Under the pieces are notes generated by a model. It was not told the DNA's origin. It saw only the letters and a list, made by a program, of their open reading frames with translations, and did no database searches. Below, piece by piece: positions 56,926-64,000 of a DNA stretch of 64,000 nt. Position 1 is the first letter of the stretch; every line of letters begins with the position of its first letter. Source of the stretch: Streptococcus sanguinis (GTDB taxonomy: Bacteria > Bacillota > Bacilli > Lactobacillales > Streptococcaceae); contig CP040556.1 in NCBI GenBank assembly GCA_013378335.1, forward strand, positions 1,240,001-1,304,000. Reading direction: 5' to 3'. Both the position numbers and the translations under genes were made by a program.

Positions 56926-57736
56926 TTATCTCAATTTCTTCAAATGATCTTCAATCAAGAAAGCCGTTTCCTCGATTGATTTATCGGTGATATTGATGAC
57001 ATGTGCCCGATATTTTTTAAAGACTTCTTTTGAGTAGTCTAGTTCTTCGTATATCTTTTCCAGATCTGTGTAGCTAGTCGACTGGGTCAATCCCAGAGAA
57101 TTCAAGCGATTACTGCGTATCTTAGACAGTTTTTCTGGCTCACATAAAAGGCCGATAATCCGCTCCGGATCAACCTTATCCAAGACCTGAGGCAGAGGGA
57201 CTTCTGGAATCAAAGGCAGGTTAGAAACCTTGTAGCCTTTATTAGCCAGATAAATACTAAGTGGCGTTTTAGATGTACGGGAGACGCCCAAGAGCACCAA
57301 GTCAGAATCCAAAAAACCTTGCGGTGCCTTGCCATCGTCGTATTTGACCGCAAACTCAATAGCAGAGATTTTATTAAAATACTCAGTGTCCAGCCGGTGC
57401 AAGGTACCCGGCACCTCTATTGGACTGGTGCCTGTCTTTTCCTTGATAATCTCAAAAAATGGATGCATCAAATCCAGATAAGCAAGGCCATTGGCCTGAC
57501 TGAACTCTCTAGCTACAGCTGCTAACTTGCCATCAACCAGAGTACTAATAACAAGGGCATCGTCCTTGATGGCATCACGCAGAATATCCAGCAATTCTTC
57601 TTCCTTGTTGATAAATGGAAAACGATAGCTGTTATTAAAATAATATCTGGGTACTGGGCTGTCACCGCAGACAGCAACTTCTGCGAAGTCCCCCCAAAGA
57701 ATCTGAAATGCTGTAAACAATAATTTCTTTCTTCAT
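56926..57736 (-). pseudogene. ppsR: Pyruvate phosphate dikinase regulatory protein gene with two frameshifts
   Basis: ATG 57736 has GAGG upstream and reads MKKEIIVYSISDSLGG before leaving the family frame at a six-G run (57691-57696). One more G would continue as TSQKLLSAVTAQYPDI. A second break at TTTT (near 57638-57641) needs one more T to reach FNNSYRFPFINKEEELLDIL. From there the DUF299 body is intact, with the nucleotide-binding GVSRTSKTPLSIYLANKGYK. PpsR-type proteins reversibly phosphorylate the Thr beside the catalytic His of PPDK. As written the N-terminus is lost, though ppdK is intact nearby. Confidence 0.8.
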
Positions 57737-57747
57737 GTTCATTCCTC

Positions 57748-58377
57748 TTATCTATTAACCTCAGCACTTCTGGCCTCTTGAATAATATAATCCAGCAGAG
57801 CTGACTTGGTCACAGTTCCTAAAATCTTACGATCATTATCCTCATCCACTACCGGCAGTGAATCAATCGCAAAATCCTGCAAAACTGCTGCCGCTTCCAA
57901 AATGTTCATATCCTTGTAGCAAGTTTTGATATGGGGCATTCGGGTCATGCAGACCGCTACAGGAGTGCTGTCAATGTTAGTATTGAGCGAAGCCCGCAGC
58001 AAGTCTTTACGCGACAAAATCCCCAAGAGCAGCTTATGCTCATCAATGACATAGAGAACATCCGCATCATACATAAATAAGGTAATAATGGCATCTTGAA
58101 TAAAAGAATCATGAGATACCAAAACAGGCGAAGTCATAATCTCTGCCACTTCCTTTCGAAAGGTATCGAAAAAGAAAAGCGTCTCTAAATCCGAGCCCGA
58201 GTATGTGTAACCAACTTTAGGCGTAGCCTTCAAAATCCCAACCAAGGTCAGAAAAGACAGATCCGAGCGCAAGGTCGCCCGAGAAATATCCAGTAATTCA
58301 GAGATTTTCTCACCGCTGAGTGGTTGGTGTTCTTTTACAATTTCTACAATTTTCTTTTGACGTTCACTTAATTTCAA
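57748..58377 (-). CDS. CcpN-like regulator with HTH and CBS pair
   Basis: 209 residues. N-terminal winged helix (LSGEKISELLDISRATLRSDL) and two CBS motifs (about 80-140 and 145-200). Closest to CcpN/YqzB, which in Bacillus represses gluconeogenic genes and is paired with yqfL (ppsR). The start is a TTG (58377) with GGAG upstream; no ATG is available. Divergent from ppdK, its probable target. Confidence 0.85.
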   Translation of the reverse strand: MKLSERQKKIVEIVKEHQPLSGEKISELLDISRATLRSDLSFLTLVGILKATPKVGYTYSGSDLETLFFFDTFRKEVAEIMTSPVLVSHDSFIQDAIITLFMYDADVLYVIDEHKLLLGILSRKDLLRASLNTNIDSTPVAVCMTRMPHIKTCYKDMNILEAAAVLQDFAIDSLPVVDEDNDRKILGTVTKSALLDYIIQEARSAEVNR

Positions 58378-58545
58378 ATAGGTCTGACTCCTTCGTTCTT
58401 TATAATAGATGATTAGCTTGATTTCGCTTAAAATTTAAGAATTATTGCTCATATTTCATTATCAGACGTTTAAATAATCATCATTTTGTAACACATTATA
58501 ACAAAAAAAGAAAAATTGTCAATAAAACAGGATGCTTTTTTTTGG

Positions 58546-58602
58546 TTGACAAACATATGTGATGTATATTACAATGTAGTTGTCCTACAATATGACACAT
58601 AT
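58546..58602 (+). promoter_or_regulatory. ppdK promoter with inverted repeat
   Basis: -35 TTGACA (58546-58551), 18 bases, -10 TACAAT (58570-58575). ATATGTG (58555-58561) and CACATAT (58596-58602) form an inverted repeat around the predicted start, a possible operator for the divergent CcpN-like protein. A 5-bp hairpin TGTAG / CTACA lies between. Confidence 0.55.
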
Positions 58603-58623
58603 TTCATAATTTTGGAGGTAAAT

Positions 58624-61245
58624 ATGGCGAAATGGATTTACTCCTTCGAGGAAGGATGTGCAGATGACAAGGCTCTGCTTGGCGGAAAAGGAGCCAACCT
58701 AGCTGAAATGACCAATTTGGGACTGCCTGTCCCTCCAGGTTTTACTATTACCACTGAAAGCTGTATCGAATATTTAGAAAGTCCTTATTTCTTTGAATCT
58801 TCTTTAAAAGAAGATGTTTTGAAAGCGGTTACCACTTTAGAAGAGAAAACTGGTAAATATTTCAGCGGCAACGACTCAGCACTGCTCTTAGTGTCTGTCC
58901 GAAGCGGAGCTAAGTTTTCCATGCCGGGCATGATGGACACTATTCTCAATCTAGGTCTGAATGATTTAAGAACCCAGACTCTGGCTGAGCAGACCAATGC
59001 CGACTTTGCCTACAACTGCTACCGCCGTCTGTTGCAAATGTTTGCTGATGTAGTTTATGGTATTTCCAAGGATGAGTTTGATGACCTCTTGGGCTATTTT
59101 GAAAAGAATGCTGGGAAACAGGCCAAGGATTTCACACTGGAAGAACATCAGGCATTAGTTGAGCAGTATAAGCAGCTTTACCGCGAGCATCATCAGACCT
59201 TCCCCCAAAGCTCGAAAGAACAGCTCTATGCTGCTATCAAGGCAGTCTTCAAGTCTTGGAATAACCCTCGAGCTAAGGTTTACCGCAACTTAAATGACAT
59301 TCCTCATGATTTGGGAACAGCGGTCAATGTCCAAGCCATGGTCTTCGGAAATAGCGACCAAACCAGTGGTACAGGAGTCGTATTTACGAGAAACCCTGCC
59401 AGCGGTGAGCATCAGCTATTCGGCGAATTTTTGCTCAATGCACAAGGAGAGGATGTCGTAGCTGGCATTCGGACCCCTGAACCTATCGCTGCACTTGAGA
59501 CAGTACTCCCTCAGGCCTATGCAGCTTTCCAAGACTATGCTAAGATTCTTGAAAACCACTACAAGGACATGCAAGATATCGAATTTACCATTGAAAAGGG
59601 TAAACTCTATATCCTCCAAACTAGAAACGGTAAACGAACCGCCAAGGCATCTTTGAAAATCGCCTTAGATCTGGTAGACGAGGGCATTATCAGCAAAAAA
59701 GAAGCTCTCCAACGTGTCTCTCCTGCTACGATTAGCCAGCTCATCCATCCTGTATTTGAAGAAAAAGCTCTGCAAGATGCTCCTTTCTTGGCTCAAGGAC
59801 TGCCAGCCAGCCCTGGTGCTGCAACTGGCGAGATTGTCTTTACAGCTGAGCGCGCCAAAGACTACCACTCCTTGGGTAAAAAGGTCATTTTAGTCCGTCA
59901 AGAAACTTCCCCTGAAGACATTGAGGGCATGGTCGTTAGCCAAGCCATAGTGACCAGTCAGGGCGGTATGACCTCTCACGCAGCTGTCGTAGCCCGGGGA
60001 ATGGGAACTTGCTGTGTGGCTGGTTGTGGAGAGCTGACCATCAGCGAGGAAAGCAAGACCGTTTCCTGCGGAAGTCTTGTTTTGACTGAGGGTGATGTCA
60101 TTTCAGTTGATGGCAGCTCTGGGCGCATTTATAGCGGTGAGATTCCGACTGTCCTAGTCGAAAATGACAATGAACTTCAACGACTGCTTTCATGGGCAGA
60201 CGAAGTCGCACATATCAAAGTCCGTGCTAACGCAGAGACCGTTCAAGATCTGAAAACAGCTATTAAGTTTGGGGCAAAGGGCATTGGTCTGGCTCGTACC
60301 GAACACATGTTCTTTGGTCAAGAGAGGATTCTGGAAATGCGGCGCCTGATTCTGACTGATAACGAATTGGAAACCAGATCCGCCCTCAAAAAACTGCTGG
60401 AATTCCAAGAAGAAGACTTCTATCAAATGTTCCAAGCAGTTCAGGACAAACCTATGATTATCCGTCTTTTGGATCCGCCAATGCATGAATTTCTACCTAA
60501 AGATTCACAGGAAATCAAAGCTTTGGCTGATAAACTACACAAATCGCCAGAAAAACTTACTCGCCGCATTGAACAGCTGCAAGAAAGCAATCCTATGCTA
60601 GGGCACCGCGGCTGTCGTCTGGGGATTACGCAACCAGAGATTTACAAGATGCAGGTTGAAGCGGTCTTCAAGAGTGCTATCAAGCTGAGTCAGGAAGGAT
60701 TGACCGTCAAGCCAGAAATCATGATTCCGCTGATTGCAGACAAGGCTGAGTTGGACTCTGTCAAAGCCTTTCTCACCCAACATATCAACAAGCTCTTTAG
60801 GCATCAAGGTCATGAACCCTTCCCTTATGAAATTGGCACCATGATTGAACTTCCGCGTGCCTGTCTGGTTGCAGACCAGCTGGCTCAGGAAGCAGACTTC
60901 TTCAGCTTTGGTACTAACGACCTGACCCAGATGACCTATGGTTTCTCACGGGACGATATTGGAAAATTCATCGGCCATTATAAGGAGAAAGAAATCCTTC
61001 CTTTTGATCCTTTCCAAACTGTCGACCAAGCCGGTGTTGGTGAATTGATGCGGATAGCTATCAGCAAGGGCCGTCAAGTCAAAACTGACCTTTCAATCGG
61101 CATCTGCGGTGAGGTCGGTGGTGATCCTGCTTCCATCCCCTTCTTCCAAGAAATTGGTGTCACCTATGTCTCCTGCTCTCCTTATCGGGTTCCAGCTGCA
61201 AGGCTAGCTGTCGCTCAAGCGGCACTCCAAGATGAAAAGGCGTAA
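58624..61245 (+). CDS. ppdK: Pyruvate, phosphate dikinase
   Basis: 873 residues from ATG 58624 with TTTGGAGG upstream; the open frame extends 36 codons further through the promoter and is rejected. N-terminal nucleotide-binding domain (GGKGANLAEMTNLGLPVPPGF), phospho-His domain with GGMTSHAAVVARG (T450, H452) and C-terminal PEP domain with GICGEVGGD (catalytic C828). It interconverts pyruvate and phosphoenolpyruvate. T450 is the residue class targeted by PpsR-type regulators. Confidence 0.96.
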   Translation: MAKWIYSFEEGCADDKALLGGKGANLAEMTNLGLPVPPGFTITTESCIEYLESPYFFESSLKEDVLKAVTTLEEKTGKYFSGNDSALLLVSVRSGAKFSMPGMMDTILNLGLNDLRTQTLAEQTNADFAYNCYRRLLQMFADVVYGISKDEFDDLLGYFEKNAGKQAKDFTLEEHQALVEQYKQLYREHHQTFPQSSKEQLYAAIKAVFKSWNNPRAKVYRNLNDIPHDLGTAVNVQAMVFGNSDQTSGTGVVFTRNPASGEHQLFGEFLLNAQGEDVVAGIRTPEPIAALETVLPQAYAAFQDYAKILENHYKDMQDIEFTIEKGKLYILQTRNGKRTAKASLKIALDLVDEGIISKKEALQRVSPATISQLIHPVFEEKALQDAPFLAQGLPASPGAATGEIVFTAERAKDYHSLGKKVILVRQETSPEDIEGMVVSQAIVTSQGGMTSHAAVVARGMGTCCVAGCGELTISEESKTVSCGSLVLTEGDVISVDGSSGRIYSGEIPTVLVENDNELQRLLSWADEVAHIKVRANAETVQDLKTAIKFGAKGIGLARTEHMFFGQERILEMRRLILTDNELETRSALKKLLEFQEEDFYQMFQAVQDKPMIIRLLDPPMHEFLPKDSQEIKALADKLHKSPEKLTRRIEQLQESNPMLGHRGCRLGITQPEIYKMQVEAVFKSAIKLSQEGLTVKPEIMIPLIADKAELDSVKAFLTQHINKLFRHQGHEPFPYEIGTMIELPRACLVADQLAQEADFFSFGTNDLTQMTYGFSRDDIGKFIGHYKEKEILPFDPFQTVDQAGVGELMRIAISKGRQVKTDLSIGICGEVGGDPASIPFFQEIGVTYVSCSPYRVPAARLAVAQAALQDEKA

Positions 61246-61272
61246 TTACTTTGCTATTCTAGCTCAAGAAGC

Positions 61273-61421
61273 TGGGACAAAAGTCCAACCTCAAATATAA
61301 AAAGCGAACAAAACTAGTTTTCTGGTAATCAGAATTCTTCTTTGTTCGCTTTTCGCATTTAATTATAGATTTGAAGGGCTTAATAATTAAGATTTTTAAA
61401 AATTGAAATCTTTTTGTCCCA
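61273..61421. repeat. Repeat A, copy 2 (149 bp, uninterrupted)
   Basis: Begins TGGGACAAAAGTCC, ends TTTTTGTCCCA. Its inner hairpin (AAAAGCGAACAAA with TTTGTTCGCTTTT) lies 50-100 bases after ppdK and may act as a terminator. It shows the unoccupied site of the IS30 element at 28286-29332. The rest of 61246-61480 has no gene. Confidence 0.9.
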
Positions 61422-61482
61422 GACTCTTTTCTTAACAGCAATCTTCTGTGTGCGTTTTCATAGATAAAAATTTGATTTTTTT

Positions 61483-61511
61483 AAGACATTTTCAAATAAA
61501 AAACGTATAAT
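61483..61511 (+). promoter_or_regulatory. Promoter of the Ser/Thr-rich membrane protein gene
   Basis: -35 AAGACA (61483-61488), 17 bases, -10 TATAAT (61506-61511). Confidence 0.55.
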
Positions 61512-61557
61512 GAGAGATAAGAAATCATTGAAATTTTAAAAGGAGATTCTTGCAAGC

Positions 61558-61974
61558 ATGGAAAACTATTCTCGCAGTAATAAAAATAAGCCAAAATCAT
61601 CTAAAAAACCTACTAAACAGCATATTAAAACTGGTCTTTCAGCCTTCCAAAAGACTATTGCAACGGTTGCCAGTATCTTATCCATTATCATTGCCAGCAT
61701 CACGATCATGAATCTGACCAGTCATAAGGATGACAAATCAAAATCGGATACCAGCAGCTCCACTACAACGACTACCATCATCAAGGAAATCGAAAAAGAA
61801 ACAAGCAGCCCTGCTTCAACGGCTGCAACTGATACTGCTGCTTCCAGCAGCGATACAGCAGCGGTTGAGACTAGTGCGTCTAGCTCTGCGGCGGATACAG
61901 CAGCAGGCGACACTACCGCTTCTAGCCAGAGTCAAGACACTGCAACCAATACTCAGACAGAAGCTTCAAACTAA
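61558..61974 (+). CDS. DUF6556-like membrane protein with Ser/Thr/Ala-rich tail
   Basis: 138 residues: a Lys/Ser-rich cytoplasmic start, one membrane helix (about 37-56) and a low-complexity outer tail (TTTTTIIKEIEKE then Ala/Ser/Thr/Asp repeats). Such tails are often glycosylated or flexible. Function unknown. GGAG lies 12 bases before ATG 61558, a little far. Confidence 0.75.
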   Translation: MENYSRSNKNKPKSSKKPTKQHIKTGLSAFQKTIATVASILSIIIASITIMNLTSHKDDKSKSDTSSSTTTTTIIKEIEKETSSPASTAATDTAASSSDTAAVETSASSSAADTAAGDTTASSQSQDTATNTQTEASN

Positions 61975-61982
61975 GCAAGCAG

Positions 61983-62014
61983 AAAACGCCCAGCTCATTG
62001 AGCCAGGCGTTTTT
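61983..62014. terminator. Bidirectional terminator between the DUF6556-like gene and potD
   Basis: AAAACGCC / GGCGTTTT arms with an inner GCTC / GAGC stem; T-run on the plus strand and A-run on the other. Confidence 0.85.
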
Positions 62015-62045
62015 CTTGTATTCATCAAGCAACCGTGCTTGACTA

Positions 62046-63116
62046 TCACTTCCGATACATCTTGACTTGAAGATAGAGGTCGTTGTAGATCCCCAGCCAT
62101 TTAGGACCCAACTGCTCATAAACTTCCAGATGTTTCATCGTTTCCTCAGTCGGATAAAAAGCCTCATCTTCCTGGATTTCCTTAGGCAACATGGCCTTGG
62201 CAGGAAGATTTGGTGTCGAATAGCCGACATAAAGGGCGTTCTTATAAGCATTTTCCGGTCTCAGCATAAAGTTAATAAATTGATAGGCTGCTTTTTTATT
62301 TTTGACGGTTTTTGGAATGACAATATTGTCAAACCAAAGATTGCTGGCTTCTGTTGGCACGACATAGCGCAGGTCTTCATTGGCCTCCAGCATCTGCCGA
62401 GCCTCACCAGAAAAGGTCACACCGATAGCTGCATTGTTCTGAATCATGTATCCTTTCATCTCATCGGCCACAATGGCCTTGATATTTGGCGTCAGAGTGT
62501 AGAGCTTGTCGACAGCCTCCTGCAACTGATCTGCATCTTTGGAGTTGAGACTATGACCATTCGAGTTCAGACCAATTCCCATGACTTCACGAGCTCCATC
62601 AATCATCATGATGGAGTTTTTGTATTCAGGTCGCCAGAGATCATTCCAATGCTCCGGAGCTTTATCAACCATTTTTTCATTGTAGACAATGCCAAGCGTT
62701 CCCCAAAAATAAGGAATCGAGTACTGATTTCCAGGATCGAAAGGCTGGTCTAAAAAGTCAGATCCGATATTTTCCAAACCTTTAATCTGGCTATGATCTA
62801 GCTTTTCTACCAAGCCTTCCTTCATCATCTTAGCAATCATATATTCACTGGGAATCGCAATGTCGTAGGTTGTGCCGCCCTGCTTTACTTTCGTATACAT
62901 GGCTTCATTGGAGTCAAAGGTATCGTACTGGATTTGGACACCAGTTTCCTTGGTAAACTCAGTCAGCAGCTCAGGATCGATATAATCACCCCAGTTGTAA
63001 ATGACCAACTTATCGCTCTCCTTGCTCTGCGTCCGACTTTCGATCTGATAACTGATACCCCACAAGACTATGATAATCAGCAGAATTCCCGCTAAAAATG
63101 AATAGAGCTTTCTCAT
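62046..63116 (-). CDS. potD: Spermidine/putrescine ABC transporter substrate-binding protein
   Basis: 356 residues. KLVIYNWGDYIDPELLTEF, TTYDIAIPSEYM and NLWFDNIVIPKTVKN are typical PotD polyamine-site segments. The N-terminal hydrophobic stretch (LAGILLIIIVLWGISY) has no lipobox Cys, so it is probably held by an uncleaved anchor. ATGA overlap with potC. Confidence 0.94.
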   Translation of the reverse strand: MRKLYSFLAGILLIIIVLWGISYQIESRTQSKESDKLVIYNWGDYIDPELLTEFTKETGVQIQYDTFDSNEAMYTKVKQGGTTYDIAIPSEYMIAKMMKEGLVEKLDHSQIKGLENIGSDFLDQPFDPGNQYSIPYFWGTLGIVYNEKMVDKAPEHWNDLWRPEYKNSIMMIDGAREVMGIGLNSNGHSLNSKDADQLQEAVDKLYTLTPNIKAIVADEMKGYMIQNNAAIGVTFSGEARQMLEANEDLRYVVPTEASNLWFDNIVIPKTVKNKKAAYQFINFMLRPENAYKNALYVGYSTPNLPAKAMLPKEIQEDEAFYPTEETMKHLEVYEQLGPKWLGIYNDLYLQVKMYRK

Positions 63117-63886
63117 ACAGTCTCCTCCTTCTCACGAGTGATAAAATAATACCCAATTACCAAAGCAATGCTGAAGAGAAAGACCAAGGCTGACAGGGCA
63201 TTGATTTCCAGAGAAATTCCCTGACGAGCACGGGAGTAAATCTCAACAGACAGAGTAGAAAAGCCATTGCCTGTAACAAAGAAGGTCACAGCAAAGTCAT
63301 CTAGCGAATAGGTAAAAGCCATAAAATAGCCAGCGATAATGGCTGGAGTCAGATAAGGCAGCATGATTTCCTTTAGCATTTGCAATTGACTGGCGCCTAG
63401 GTCATAGGCAGCCTTAATCATATCATCATTCATTTCCTTGAGACGCGGAAGAATCATCAGCACCACAATCGGAATAGAAAAGGCTACATGGCTAGCCAGC
63501 ACAGACAGGAAGCCCAGCTGGAATTTTGCAGTGGTAAAGAGAATCAGAAAACTTGCCCCAATCATGACATCCGGTGCCACCATGAGGATATTGTTGATAG
63601 ACAGAAAGGCATCCTGATATTTCTTGCGGGCTTGATAAATATAGATGGCTCCAAAAGTTCCAATCAGAGTCGCAATCAACGAAGATAGGAAAGCCAGAAA
63701 GAAGGTCTGAACCAAAATCAAAATCAGGCGTGAATCCTCAAAGAGATTTTGAAAATGACTAAGACTGAATCCTGTAAAGCGATTCATGTCTTCCCCTGCA
63801 TTAAAGGCATAAGCAATCAGGTAAAAGATGGGGATGTAGAGCACCAAAAAGACAAAGGCTAGATAGAGATTTGCAATTTTTTTCAT
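63113..63886 (-). CDS. potC: Spermidine/putrescine ABC transporter permease PotC
   Basis: 257 residues from ATG 63886 (AAAGGAG upstream; the longer frame to 63913 lies inside potB). Six helices and the permease EAA loop DLGASQLQMLKEIMLPYL. Overlaps potB (ATGA) and potD (ATGA). Confidence 0.95.
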   Translation of the reverse strand: MKKIANLYLAFVFLVLYIPIFYLIAYAFNAGEDMNRFTGFSLSHFQNLFEDSRLILILVQTFFLAFLSSLIATLIGTFGAIYIYQARKKYQDAFLSINNILMVAPDVMIGASFLILFTTAKFQLGFLSVLASHVAFSIPIVVLMILPRLKEMNDDMIKAAYDLGASQLQMLKEIMLPYLTPAIIAGYFMAFTYSLDDFAVTFFVTGNGFSTLSVEIYSRARQGISLEINALSALVFLFSIALVIGYYFITREKEETV

Positions 63887-64000
63887 TGCTCTCTCCTTTC
63901 CTTTGTTGCCCACATGGTAAAGAGCATAGCAACAATCAGCACCACTCCGATAGTAGAGCCCATGCCCCAGTTTTGAGTAGTCAGGAAGTGCTGCTCAATG
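63883..64000 (-). CDS. potB: Spermidine/putrescine ABC transporter permease PotB, C-terminal end
   Basis: The last 38 residues read IEQHFLTTQNWGMGSTIGVV, a final membrane helix and a basic end KERRE, then TGA overlapping potC. Order potB-potC-potD with ATGA junctions is the usual pot operon. The rest lies outside the window. Confidence 0.85.
   Translation of the reverse strand, partial: IEQHFLTTQNWGMGSTIGVVLIVAMLFTMWATKERREQ

Noticed and set aside
58516..58623. 36 extra N-terminal residues of PPDK
   Set aside because: The segment covers the promoter, and the family begins at MAKWIYSFEEG, which has GGAGG before it.
61801..61970. Low-complexity Ser/Thr/Ala tail as a slippage locus
   Set aside because: The codons vary enough that no long perfect nucleotide repeat exists.

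Overview
The window looks like chromosomal DNA of a low-GC oral Streptococcus, most probably Streptococcus sanguinis or a very close relative. The clues are a 1,877-residue IgA1-protease-type M26 metallopeptidase with an N-terminal LPXTG and ten 20-residue repeats, a sortase-anchored GH3 beta-hexosaminidase, pyruvate phosphate dikinase, the cpsY-lspA-rluD and proBAC blocks, a Firmicutes-type L21-Prp-L27 operon, and CcpA cre sites. Species is inferred from family knowledge and remembered gene order. Almost everything is on the minus strand; the plus-strand genes are a small secreted repeat protein (49799), ppdK (58624) and a Ser/Thr-rich membrane protein (61558).

Layout (minus strand unless stated). 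1-173: end of a GNAT gene. 230-3758: heterodimeric ABC exporter with a leader hairpin. 4125-9758: IgA1-protease-like surface enzyme with two mini-ORFs in its leader. 10046-11193: rplJL with its leader. 11271-13160: decayed accessory patch (unknown small genes, a twice-frameshifted lipoprotein gene, an IS3-type remnant). 13572-16820: formate/nitrite-type channel, then mmuP-mmuM. 16957-22920: glucosaminidase, clpX-ysxC, folA, thyA, glk, GNAT. 22961-28055: DUF1149-degV-dapB-cca-ABC-F operon. 28155-29508: a 149-bp repeat split by an IS30-family element, joined to a second repeat. 29518-33127: fruRKA operon. 33296-37571: CPBP protease, DUF1461 protein, HAD phosphatase, acyl-ACP thioesterase, hemW. 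37710-40909: proBAC. 41025-44255: cpsY, lspA, rluD and a double GNAT. 44328-49559: second repeat copy, peptide-binding lipoprotein, GH3 enzyme. 49799-54874: secreted repeat protein (+), rplU-prp-rpmA, a methyltransferase-like protein, thiI and a cysteine desulfurase. 54974-61245: fbp, then ccpN-like regulator and disrupted ppsR divergent from ppdK (+). 61273-64000: intact repeat copy, DUF6556-like protein (+), potBCD.

The genes fall into working units: proline synthesis (proBAC), fructose uptake (fruRKA), S-methylmethionine use (mmuPM), thiouridine sulfur transfer (cysteine desulfurase and thiI), C3/C6 reverse flux (ppdK, ppsR, ccpN-like, fbp), polyamine uptake (potBCD), and host glycoprotein attack (IgA1 protease and beta-hexosaminidase, the latter with a perfect CcpA site).

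The most unusual signal is a set of single-base homopolymer length changes that break small or accessory genes while all large genes stay open: two in ppsR, two in the lipoprotein gene, one in the glucosaminidase signal peptide and one in the clpX-folA spacer gene. Other points of interest are the exact reconstruction of an IS30 insertion inside a repeat, two identical 150-bp repeat copies, mini-ORFs ahead of the IgA protease, and an apparently leaderless hemW.
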